Shown here: one piece after another, positions 1 through 6,169 of the stretch
Layout: each line of letters begins with the position of its first letter
Numbering within the stretch: position 1 is the first letter of the stretch
Assembly: GCA_003132125.1 (NCBI GenBank)
Contig: PKWT01000227.1
Coordinates: forward strand, 1 to 7,729
Direction: 5' to 3'
Length of the DNA stretch: 7,729 nt
DNA from: Micrococcales bacterium
GTDB taxonomy: Bacteria; Actinomycetota; Actinomycetes; Actinomycetales; Dermatophilaceae
Made by a program: the position numbers and the translations under genes
The notes under the pieces: generated by a model
Seen by the model: only the letters and a program-made list of their open reading frames with translations
What the model was told of the DNA's origin: nothing
The model's database searches: none

Positions 1-87
1 GATCCGCCTACGGACACCGAGACTGGGCTCCGATGCGTCAGGTCATCGTTCCCCATCTGCAACGTCCCGGCGAGTGAAGTGAACGCG

Positions 88-101
88 TGGGGTCAACCCC
101 A
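88..101 (-). terminator. small hairpin downstream of the slipin gene
   Basis: TGGGG (88-92), loop TCAA, CCCCA (97-101) form a perfect 5-bp stem (or TGGGGT/ACCCCA with a 2-base centre). It lies about 57 bases beyond the slipin stop in the direction of transcription, so it could end that transcript. There is no U-tract on either side and the stem is short, so this is a weak call. No coding region is seen between 1 and 157. Confidence 0.3.
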
Positions 102-157
102 GATCGGGTCGTGGCGCTCAATACTGAGTGTCGTCCAGGCGCGCATGAGGTGAGCAG

Positions 158-1003
158 CTATATACCGTCGGCGGTGTCGGCGCCCCCCTTCGAGGCCCCA
201 TCTGTGATGGTCCCATCCCGGCTGGGCGGTATTGCTGCGGCTGCGGCTGCTGCCTCGCGGGCGAGGAAGGAGCCAAGTTCCGAGATGGTGGTCATGATGG
301 GGGCCGGGAACACGACGGTGGTGTTCTTGTCCACACCGATCTCGACCAGGCTCTGCAGGTTACGTAACTGCAGCGCTAACGGGTGGGCCATCATGGTGTC
401 CGAAGCGTCACCGAGGGCGGCCGCGGCCAGAGACTCTCCCTCGGCGTTGATGATCTTCGCCCGCTTCTCCCGCTCGGCCTCGGCCTGTCTGGCCATGGCA
501 CGTTTCATACTCTCGGGCAGTTGGATGTCTTTGAGCTCCACCAGGGTTACTTCCACCCCCCACTCGACGGTGCTGACGTCGAGGATTTCGCGGATGTCCA
601 GGTTGATCCGGTCGGTTTCAGACAACGTCTCATCAAGGGTGTGCTGACCGACAACCTTGCGTAGCGTGGTCTGGGCGATCTGGTCGATGGCGGCGTTGAC
701 GTTTTCAATCGCGACGACCGACTTCTCCGCGTCGACCACGCGGAAGTAGGCGACTGCGGACACATCGACGCTGACGTTGTCCCGGGTGATAATGCCCTGG
801 GACTGGATCGGCATCGTAACGATCCGCAACGACACCCGATGCAGGATGTCGACGAATGGGATGATCATCCGCAACCCAGGCTGACGCAAGCCCACCACCC
901 GACCCAGCCGAAACAAAACGCCCAGCTCGTACTGCTTAACGATCCGCATCGCCAGCCCGAGTCCCACCAGGACGACGATCAGGACAATGATCAGAATGTT
1001 CAT
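158..1003 (-). CDS. slipin / stomatin-like SPFH (Band 7) membrane protein
   Basis: A 281-residue member of the stomatin/prohibitin/flotillin (SPFH, Band 7) superfamily, close to bacterial slipins in length and order of parts. Residues 2-19 are a hydrophobic N-terminal anchor, followed at once by the SPFH domain with the PGLRMIIPFVD stretch (42-52) and the slipin-typical ITRDNVSVDVSAVAYFRV (72-89) and AQTTLRKVVGQHTLDE (110-125). A charged helical segment, DIQLPESMKRAMARQAEAER (159-178), matches the stomatin signature region and probably forms a coiled coil; NTTVVFPAPI (227-236) is the usual C-terminal core. The tail holds a seven-alanine run (251-257) and a low-complexity end. Family members form membrane-bound oligomers that organise lipids or control membrane proteases. 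They are often encoded beside an NfeD protein; none is visible here. The ATG at 1003 is supported by GGAG six bases upstream. An IS element begins 49 bp upstream, so its native promoter may have been displaced. Confidence 0.93.
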   Translation of the reverse strand: MNILIIVLIVVLVGLGLAMRIVKQYELGVLFRLGRVVGLRQPGLRMIIPFVDILHRVSLRIVTMPIQSQGIITRDNVSVDVSAVAYFRVVDAEKSVVAIENVNAAIDQIAQTTLRKVVGQHTLDETLSETDRINLDIREILDVSTVEWGVEVTLVELKDIQLPESMKRAMARQAEAEREKRAKIINAEGESLAAAALGDASDTMMAHPLALQLRNLQSLVEIGVDKNTTVVFPAPIMTTISELGSFLAREAAAAAAAIPPSRDGTITDGASKGGADTADGI

Positions 1004-1009
1004 GAGATG

Positions 1010-1013
1010 CTCC
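1010..1013 (-). promoter_or_regulatory. ribosome binding site of the slipin gene
   Basis: GGAG on the minus strand, six bases before the ATG at 1003-1001. It fixes the slipin start and lies in native DNA between the gene and the IS target duplication (1043-1052), so translation initiation survived the insertion. Confidence 0.65.
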
Positions 1014-1042
1014 GTTCAGATTGCGGCTGGAATTGTTCATCT

Positions 1043-1052
1043 CGGCTAATCC
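1043..1052. repeat. left copy of 10-bp target site duplication
   Basis: CGGCTAATCC directly abuts the left end of the insertion sequence and is repeated exactly at 2501-2510 abutting the right end. A 10-bp duplication fits the 10-13 bp range known for IS4-family elements. Confidence 0.9.
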
Positions 1053-1070
1053 CAATACCGTTAAGTTAGG
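1053..1070. repeat. left terminal inverted repeat of the IS
   Basis: CAATACCGTTAAGTTAGG, an exact reverse complement of 2483-2500. The displaced transposase frame ends in a TAA (minus strand, 1068-1066) inside this repeat, as is common for compact IS elements. Confidence 0.93.
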
Positions 1071-1263
1071 GTGGGACGCTGGTGTATTCGGGTTGCTGCT
1101 GGGGTTGTGGCCACCCGGCGTGGTGGGCGCGTTTGACGTGCCATTTGGGCATCTTGCGTTTGATGACGCGTGGCGCCGCCCGCTGTCGTCGTGCCGGGTT
1201 GAGGCGGGCGATCAGTCGGTGCAGGAAGGTCAGCCAGAGATGCTCCGTGCTGGCGCTGTGGTC
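1066..1263 (-). pseudogene. out-of-frame C-terminal tail of the IS4 transposase
   Basis: Directly past the TGA that ends the main transposase frame, the +1 frame stays open for about 65 codons and ends in TAA within the left terminal repeat. It encodes a basic tail starting DHSASTEHLWLTFLHRL and containing KRKMPKWHVKRAHHAGW. A Lys/Arg-rich tail of this kind is, as far as I know, usual at the end of actinobacterial IS4 transposases, so this is the natural C-terminus rather than a separate gene. There is no start codon with a ribosome site of its own. Joining it to the upstream frame would give a protein of about 463 residues. The join requires losing one base in the CCCCCC run or a +1 ribosomal shift at CCC-TGA. 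It is either decay, a sequencing indel or programmed frameshifting; the sequence alone cannot decide. Confidence 0.75.
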
Positions 1264-2458
1264 AGGGGGGAAAAGCGCCCTGGTGCGCCACGGACTGGCG
1301 GGTGATCCGGAGCGCGGCGACGAAGCTGACCCGGTCCGGGTCGTGGCCGCAGTGCGTGGCGGCGTCGGTCATCAGGGTGCGGATGGCGTAGTGGCAGCAC
1401 AGGTGTCCCCAGATCTCCTGCAGCACCAGGTCGGGGGACTTGGAGCGCAGCACGGTGCGGGGCCCGCGCTGGTGGGTCTTGAGCTCGTCGAAGGCGAGCT
1501 CGATCTCCCAGCGCTCGGCGTAGGCCGCGGCCAGCTCGGTGGCCGAGGCCTCTGCCGGATCCAGCATGGTGGTGAACAGCCGGTAGGACTCGGGGTTGTC
1601 GCGGCCGTCATCGACGGTGTAGTCGATCACCCGGACCGTGATCGGCTCGTCCTTCTGGTGACCGCTCGGGCGGATCAGGGCCAACCACGAGTCGTCCTCC
1701 AGGGTGCGCAGGTGCTCCGGGCGCAGTCCGGTCTTGACCCTCCACAACAGGTCCGCCCCGGTCCCGATCGCCTTACGCCACAGGCCAAAGGAGTAGAAGC
1801 CACGGTCGGCCAGCAGCAACATGCCCGGCTCCAGCCGGCCAATCAGCTCATCGGCCAGGGCAACCTCCGAACTGGTGTAAGCCCCGACGACGGCGTCGAA
1901 GATCGCGTGCGTGCCGCACTCGGCCAAAGCCACCAGCCGGGCCTGGGGGAACGCCGACTTCTCACCCTTGCTCACCCCCGGCCGGCCGAAGAACACCGCG
2001 TTCTCAGCGGTGTCTGCCACGTCCAGGCAGCTCCCGTCGATCGCCACCAGCCGACGACCCGCAAGCCACACCCCAGCCATCTCTGGTGTCCCGATCGGCT
2101 TGGCCACCCGGGCGAACAACGCCTCCAACGGCTTCGACCCCAGCCGGGCCCTGGCCTGGAAGATCGCCGACTTCGACGGCGCCGTGAAGCTCTCCGCCCA
2201 GCCCGAGGCCCACGACAATCCGTCGGTCAACTGGCTCAGCACGTCCTCGTAGGAACCCTCGGAGTACAGCCCCATCCCGATCGCGAAGTACGCCATCACC
2301 CGTGCCGGCAACGACCGGTGGCGCTGCTCGGTGCGGCCCGCGGCAGCGATCACCTCATCGACCAAACCCGGCGGGAACACCCGGGTCAGCACCCCCACCG
2401 ACACCAGGTCGGACAACCGACGATCCGAAACCGGCTTCACCCATCCAGAACGAGGCAT
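1262..2458 (-). CDS. IS4-family DDE transposase, C-terminus frameshifted
   Basis: This 398-residue frame encodes the catalytic body of an IS4 transposase, which cuts and joins the element's ends. The N-terminal part (about 5-110) resembles the IS4 N-terminal domain; the RNase H-like catalytic domain follows. Likely acidic residues are D141 in LVAIDGSCLD, D218 in LLLADRGFYSF and E320 in YAERWEIELAFDELK. The last stretch also fits the family YREK spacing: Y313, R316, E320, K327. The frame stops early at TGA (1264-1262) after AHQGAFPP, while the expected basic tail continues in the next frame to 1066. All catalytic residues precede the break, so a shortened protein of 398 residues could still fold, but loss of the tail may impair DNA binding. 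The ATG at 2458 lies 24 bp inside the right terminal repeat; no strong ribosome site is seen before it. Confidence 0.92.
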   Translation of the reverse strand: MPRSGWVKPVSDRRLSDLVSVGVLTRVFPPGLVDEVIAAAGRTEQRHRSLPARVMAYFAIGMGLYSEGSYEDVLSQLTDGLSWASGWAESFTAPSKSAIFQARARLGSKPLEALFARVAKPIGTPEMAGVWLAGRRLVAIDGSCLDVADTAENAVFFGRPGVSKGEKSAFPQARLVALAECGTHAIFDAVVGAYTSSEVALADELIGRLEPGMLLLADRGFYSFGLWRKAIGTGADLLWRVKTGLRPEHLRTLEDDSWLALIRPSGHQKDEPITVRVIDYTVDDGRDNPESYRLFTTMLDPAEASATELAAAYAERWEIELAFDELKTHQRGPRTVLRSKSPDLVLQEIWGHLCCHYAIRTLMTDAATHCGHDPDRVSFVAALRITRQSVAHQGAFPP

Positions 2459-2482
2459 GCCACCAAACTACACCGTTGTAAG

Positions 2483-2500
2483 CCTAACTTAACGGTATTG
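2483..2500. repeat. right terminal inverted repeat of the IS
   Basis: CCTAACTTAACGGTATTG, perfectly complementary to 1053-1070. Identity ends sharply after 18 bases (GTGGG versus CTTAC inside the element), which fixes the repeat length. Confidence 0.93.
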
Positions 2501-2510
2501 CGGCTAATCC
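2501..2510. repeat. right copy of 10-bp target site duplication
   Basis: CGGCTAATCC immediately after the right end of the IS, identical to 1043-1052. Confidence 0.9.
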
Positions 2511-2522
2511 ACCGCGGCCATG

Positions 2523-2544
2523 CCGGCCCATCGCACTGGGCCGG
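2523..2544. terminator. GC-rich hairpin, terminator-like
   Basis: CCGGCCCA (2523-2530), loop TCGCAC, TGGGCCGG (2537-2544): a perfect 8-bp stem. It has no U-tract, but U-less hairpins are common transcript ends in high-GC actinobacteria. It lies 13 bases outside the IS. On the minus strand it precedes the IS and slipin gene, so it could also be a leader element or insulator. Confidence 0.4.
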
Positions 2545-2569
2545 GAAGTGTAGCGATCACGGCTGATGC

Positions 2570-2586
2570 CCCGCCGGTTTGGCGGG
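2570..2586. terminator. second GC-rich hairpin, terminator-like
   Basis: CCCGCC (2570-2575), loop GGTTT, GGCGGG (2581-2586): a perfect 6-bp stem, 25 bases from the hairpin at 2523-2544. Two strong stems in tandem suggest a transcript boundary, with no adjacent gene that I can identify. Confidence 0.35.
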
Positions 2587-3120
2587 TGCAGGCTCAGCGT
2601 AGGCGTCCGCGTTGATTGACCGAGTTGCGGGAACCCGAAGGCGTCGCGTCCCTCGTGCTTGGTTCTGTCCTTCGGACTGTGGTGGGTTGTTTCCACGGAC
2701 CAGAAGTGTCCCCAGATTCTGATTTCCTCCGCTGGCCTGCTGGGCGGGCTCCGAATGCGGCCGAGGCTCGCTTCGATCTGTCTTGTGAATCATGAACTGC
2801 GTCGAGGCCAAAGTCAGCAAGGCAGACGCCGGAACAGCAGGTGCTGCCGACGACGACAAGAAGCGCATGTCTCGGCGGTGTGACCTTCGTCGAAGACAAG
2901 CGGCTGCGGGCCTGCGACGCTCTGGCGAGATTCGGCCCTGCGCCTTCCCCGATCTGGGCTGCGTGGCGAAACGATGTGCACGTGACCACGATTGCTGCCG
3001 AAACTCACTTTGGTGCCACGCGAAGTGGACTCGCTGATATGAATGCTCCGAGAACCGTCGGGTATCTGATTCGCCATCGGTCTACGGGACGATCAGGGCG
3101 GCGGTGATTAGCGTTCACGT

Positions 3121-3177
3121 GCTCCCCTGACCCTTCGTCAGTGAGCCATCTACCGCCGACGGCTCGTGACTGCCGTC
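3121..3177 (+). other. cluster of mutually exclusive stem-loops
   Basis: Three stems share segments. Stem 1 pairs GCTC..CTGAC (3121-3131) with GTCAG.GAGC (3137-3146), nine pairs with a small internal loop. Stem 2 pairs GTCA..GAGCC (3137-3147) with GGCTC.TGAC (3161-3170), nine pairs with small bulges. Stem 3 pairs GACGGC (3158-3163) with GCCGTC (3172-3177). Stem 2 excludes both others, as in attenuators. There is no U-tract after stem 3 and no convincing gene downstream, so function is unproven and chance in GC-rich DNA is possible. Confidence 0.25.
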
Positions 3178-3368
3178 TACGCACGCGCGGGCGCGGACAC
3201 CCGGCTGTCGTGGCAGGTGTCGGCGCGACCATCAGCGTGATCTTGGGACAATCGCCTGCCTGCCGGTTCGCGCACCCGGATGGGTCGTAGGAGCCAAGGC
3301 GACTGGCCGGGAGCGGATAGATGCTCTGTGTTCACCTGGCGTCGATCTTCGTCCGCTCCGAGGATGGA

Positions 3369-3383
3369 ACGATCCCCGATCGT
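3369..3383. repeat. 15-bp perfect palindrome
   Basis: ACGATC, centre CCC, GATCGT. It is flanked by direct copies of CTCCGAG (3356-3362 and 3384-3390). It has the form of a dimeric repressor site, but no recognised gene lies immediately downstream on either strand. Confidence 0.3.
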
Positions 3384-3608
3384 CTCCGAGAGCACATCAT
3401 CAGCGATGGCCGGAGGCCTGCTGGTCGGCTCCGATTGGGTTGTCCGGGAGTCGGCGTGCGGGTGGGCGAAGGGCCAGGAGGTCAGGGCGAGGGCAGCGAA
3501 GCTCAAGGGCGGGATGTAGTCGCCGGCGCCGCGCTACGCCATCGGGGCACTGCCTCTGTCGGTGGCGGGATAGCTGCCACGTGACACCCCTCGCGTGCGG
3601 TCGAGAGT

Positions 3609-4277
3609 TCAGGCGATCAGCCGGACGGCGTGAGCCGTCGCCAGCGCGAGGGCAAAGATTATGACAGCGACGTACCAGCGCCCGGTCAGCTTAGGGATAC
3701 GCAACGGGCTGACCATGAGCCCGGCCAGCGCCACCCCGCCGGCGCTGAGGGCGACCCGGAAGGCGGCGGGGCCGAGCGGCCCATCGAGGAGCATCAAGGC
3801 TACGAAGGTGATGATGGCCAGATCGGTTGGCAAGCCGGTGTACGTACCCGAGGCTGCCTCGAGGCCGTGGACGTTGAAGTAACTGAGTCGCATTGCCGTG
3901 GCCGCAGCGAGCAGCACCGCCACCACCACGTACGCAACCCGGAAGTGGCCATAGGACAAGATCACAACGCCGAGGGCAGCCCCGGCCGACACCATGTCGG
4001 CCAGCGAGTCGAGGTTGGCCCCGAATGCACCCTGCTCGTCGGTGCGCCCCGGCGTCCGCTTGGCCACAGGGCCGTCGACCACGTCGAAGACGAAGGCGCC
4101 CACGAGGCTGATGGCGGCCCCCGCGTGCGCGCCCCGCACGGCCATCGTGATCGCCAGGATGCTGGCTGCGAGCCCGGTGAGGGTGAGCAGATTGGCAGCG
4201 TCTGCGAGGTGGGACACGATGGTCGGAGGCGGCGCAGCGGCGTCCCCTCGCGCATCAGCGACCGGTGATTCGCTCAC
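3609..4277 (-). CDS. CDP-alcohol phosphatidyltransferase family membrane protein
   Basis: A 222-residue integral membrane enzyme of the CDP-OH phosphatidyltransferase family, which moves a phospho-alcohol from a CDP carrier to an acceptor alcohol (or phosphatidyl from CDP-diacylglycerol). The active-site signature is DVVDGPVAK (65-73) followed by GANLDSLAD (86-94), giving metal-binding aspartates D65, D68, D90 and D94. About six hydrophobic segments follow the usual pattern. The stretches RLSYFNV (130-136) and YTGLPTD (146-152) resemble the phosphatidylserine synthase (PssA) branch. Two oddities: the signature arginine after the alanine is lysine (K73), and the spacing to GANLD is about four residues longer than usual. 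The start is a GTG at 4277 overlapping the upstream stop as GTGA, so translation is probably coupled to the fusion gene. The partner suggests a CDP-activated head group as substrate, but this is inference. No clear terminator was seen after 3609. Confidence 0.9.
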   Translation of the reverse strand: MSESPVADARGDAAAPPPTIVSHLADAANLLTLTGLAASILAITMAVRGAHAGAAISLVGAFVFDVVDGPVAKRTPGRTDEQGAFGANLDSLADMVSAGAALGVVILSYGHFRVAYVVVAVLLAAATAMRLSYFNVHGLEAASGTYTGLPTDLAIITFVALMLLDGPLGPAAFRVALSAGGVALAGLMVSPLRIPKLTGRWYVAVIIFALALATAHAVRLIA

Positions 4278-6163
4278 GGCCGGTCCAGCCCGAGCTGGGA
4301 CAGGGCGTCGATGAGCCGCTGGTTCTCGGCCGCCGTGCGCGACGCGATGCGAAGATAGCGATCAGCCTGGGGCATTGTCTTTGAGGCGCAGTCCTTGATC
4401 AGGATGCCGTGTTCGACGTACAGCCTTCGAGCCAGCGCCGGTCCCGTTAGACCAGGTGCGGTGATCTTACAAAACACGAAGTTGGCGTCGGGCCGCAAGG
4501 GAGCCAAGCCCGGCAGCTCGCGCAGCACACGGTAGAGCTCTTGGCTGGTGTCGCGTACCACCTCGCAACTGGCTGCGAACTCGCTCCGGTAGCGACCCAC
4601 CTGGCGCAGGAAAGACTCCGCCATGCCGTTCAGGTTCCAGATGGGTAGATCAGCGCGAACGGTAGCTGCGAAGCGGCGGTCGGCGGTGAGGAGGTAGCCG
4701 ATCCGCAGGCCGGCGATGCCGAACACCTTGCTCATGCTCTTGATGACGACCAGGTTGGGGTGGTTCTCGACATCGCCCTCGACGCTGGCTGTCCGCCCGG
4801 CGCGGGAGAACTCGATGAATGACTCGTCCACGATCAGCCGGCACCCGTGCTCCGCTAAGCGGCGCGCCAGTTGCAGGACTGCCTGACGGTCGATGGAGAG
4901 GGCCGTCGGGTTGTTGGGGGTGACGAGGACGGCCACGTTGGAGCCCGCCCGCCGAGCAGACTCGGCGAAGGCGTCCAGGTCGAGCTCGAAAGTCACGGGA
5001 TCGAGTGCCACGCGGTCGATCTGCTCGGGCCGCAATACGTTCTCGTACTCGTTGAAGGAGGGGACAGGGATAGTCATCTTCTCGATGAGGTGCTGGCCCA
5101 GAACCTTAATCAGCTCAGCGGCCCCGTTGCCCACAACGATGCTCGCCGGGTCGGCTGCCGTCCATTGGGCGACGAGCCGGTCGAGCTCTAACTGCCCAAC
5201 CGGGTAGTTGGCGACGATGTCAGGTACCTCATCGCGCAGATCGTTGAGCATGGCGGGCGGAGGGAAGTGCAAGTTGTACAGGTAGGAGTGGTCAACGACG
5301 CCGTAACGCCAGTACGAGCCATGCAGCGACTGGATGCGGTCGTACTGGCGTTCACGGCTTAGGAACATGAACTCGGCGATCTCGAGGTCGCGGTAATCGT
5401 CGACCTCGTACCACCGGCTGCTCGATACGTCGACCGCGACGAGGTCCGGTAACGAGCCGTCGGCCACGAGGGCGCGGAACACCGTCTCGTAGTAGGCCTG
5501 CACGTTGCCGCTATCCACTTGGCGGCACAGTTCGGGCAAGATTTTGGTGCGCAGCGCCTCGGCCCGCAGCAGATAGATGTTGACAGTCTTCTGAGCATCA
5601 TCGCCGTTCAGGTGCCCGTCCAGTTCGGCGCCCAGGATGAAGGCGGTGACGAAGCCGTTGTCGTCGTGACGCACGACGGTGCCCGAGAAGTTGGCGTTGT
5701 TGGTGGCCACGGCCATACTGCTGCCGACCTGCTCGCACAAGCGCATCACGACATCGCTGTCGAAGAGGATGTCGCCCTCGAGCAGGAGGATGTCCTCGTC
5801 GCAGTATCGGCGGGCGTCCCACAGCGAGCGAATGTTGTTGGTCGTGTCGAACGACGGGGCATCGACGTACTCGATTTCGATCCCGGCGAAGTTGTGCCCT
5901 ACCCTCCGGCGGACCTGGGCCGCTTCGTGGCCGACCACGATGATGGCTTCGGTCACCCCCGCGGAGGCAAGTGCTTGCAGCGAACGGAACAAGATCGGAA
6001 CCCCGTTCACCTCGACGAGGCATTTGGGCACGTCGATGGTGAGGGGGTGCATGCGCTGGCCAAGGCCGGCGGCGAGGATGAGCGCGCGCCGTACGGGCAG
6101 CGGCCCCGGCGACAGATTCCCCAGGACCAGCCCCTGCGTGCCAACTCCTACCGTCTGCGTCAC
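4274..6163 (-). CDS. bifunctional LicC-like cytidylyltransferase / CobD-HisC-like PLP enzyme
   Basis: A 629-residue two-domain protein. Residues about 26-265 are a sugar-phosphate-nucleotidyltransferase fold: LILAAGLGQRMHPLT (28-42) with PKCLV (46-50) binds the nucleotide, EGDILFD (129-135) carries metal-binding D131, and TNNIRSLWDAR (108-118), YYETVF (224-229) and WYEVDDYRDLEIAE (251-264) match phosphocholine-type (LicC/PntC) cytidylyltransferases. Residues about 280-625 are a fold-type I PLP enzyme near HisC and CobD: GNGAAELI (345-352), TPNNPT (415-420), VDESF (445-449) with D446, the Schiff-base lysine K479 in KSMSKVFGIAGLRIGY with R487, and YLRIASRT (603-610) with R605. CobD-type enzymes decarboxylate O-phospho-amino acids; HisC-type enzymes transaminate. 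A likely role is making and CDP-activating an amino-alcohol phosphate or aminophosphonate for the next gene. The GTG start at 6163 is backed by GGAGG six bases upstream; the nucleotide-binding loop begins only at residue 28. Confidence 0.9.
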   Translation of the reverse strand: MTQTVGVGTQGLVLGNLSPGPLPVRRALILAAGLGQRMHPLTIDVPKCLVEVNGVPILFRSLQALASAGVTEAIIVVGHEAAQVRRRVGHNFAGIEIEYVDAPSFDTTNNIRSLWDARRYCDEDILLLEGDILFDSDVVMRLCEQVGSSMAVATNNANFSGTVVRHDDNGFVTAFILGAELDGHLNGDDAQKTVNIYLLRAEALRTKILPELCRQVDSGNVQAYYETVFRALVADGSLPDLVAVDVSSSRWYEVDDYRDLEIAEFMFLSRERQYDRIQSLHGSYWRYGVVDHSYLYNLHFPPPAMLNDLRDEVPDIVANYPVGQLELDRLVAQWTAADPASIVVGNGAAELIKVLGQHLIEKMTIPVPSFNEYENVLRPEQIDRVALDPVTFELDLDAFAESARRAGSNVAVLVTPNNPTALSIDRQAVLQLARRLAEHGCRLIVDESFIEFSRAGRTASVEGDVENHPNLVVIKSMSKVFGIAGLRIGYLLTADRRFAATVRADLPIWNLNGMAESFLRQVGRYRSEFAASCEVVRDTSQELYRVLRELPGLAPLRPDANFVFCKITAPGLTGPALARRLYVEHGILIKDCASKTMPQADRYLRIASRTAAENQRLIDALSQLGLDRP

Positions 6164-6169
6164 AGCAAG

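Larger units (their letters stand above)
1053..2500 (-). mobile_element. complete IS4-family insertion sequence (1448 bp)
   Basis: The element is bounded by perfect 18-bp terminal inverted repeats beginning CAATACCG and flanked by a 10-bp direct repeat, CGGCTAATCC, on both sides. It carries a single transposase on the minus strand, reading toward the neighbouring slipin gene. Length, terminal repeats, duplication length and a transposase with DDE plus YREK motifs all fit the IS4 family. Exact terminal repeats and an exact target duplication point to a fairly recent insertion. However, the transposase is interrupted by a frame change near its 3' end, so this copy may be inactive or may depend on frameshifting. 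Removing the element and one duplication copy restores a continuous sequence upstream of the slipin gene. Confidence 0.93.
2511..3608. other. gene-poor interval with no supported CDS
   Basis: About 1.1 kb between the IS and the phosphatidyltransferase operon. Open frames here are short, overlap one another on both strands and show no motif I recognise. The best candidate is 3321-3584 on the plus strand (87 residues, preceded by GGGAG seven bases before its ATG), but its composition turns Gly/Arg-rich and it matches no family I know. No tRNA-like structure was seen. The interval does contain two strong hairpins beside the IS (2523-2544, 2570-2586), a set of competing stems (3121-3177), a palindrome (3369-3383) and an imperfect direct repeat (2734-2760 and 3415-3439). 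It may be a decayed gene region or hold an unrecognised RNA. Confidence 0.55.

Noticed and set aside
230..252. GCTGCG-type simple repeat as a microsatellite
   Set aside because: It encodes the alanine run at slipin residues 251-257; such runs are ordinary in GC-rich coding sequence.
1082..2566. 494-codon plus-strand open frame across the IS
   Set aside because: It is antisense to the transposase, whose catalytic motifs are clear; it runs through the IS terminal repeat and has a low-complexity Gly/Arg/Gln-rich translation with no motif.
2594..2989. 131-codon minus-strand open frame in the gene-poor interval
   Set aside because: Overlapped by several frames of similar length on both strands, low-complexity Arg/Ser-rich translation and no family resemblance.
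3321..3584. 87-codon plus-strand open frame with GGGAG before its ATG
   Set aside because: The first 30 codons look plausible, but the rest is Gly/Arg-rich and nothing is recognised; kept only as a mention in the interval description.
3540..3608. Terminator after the phosphatidyltransferase gene
   Set aside because: Only a short near-palindrome around CACGTG (3578-3583) is present; no stem long enough to call a terminator.
3630..4268. 212-codon plus-strand open frame opposite the phosphatidyltransferase
   Set aside because: It is highly charged, Gly/Arg/His-rich antisense sequence; the opposite strand has a complete family signature and membrane segments.
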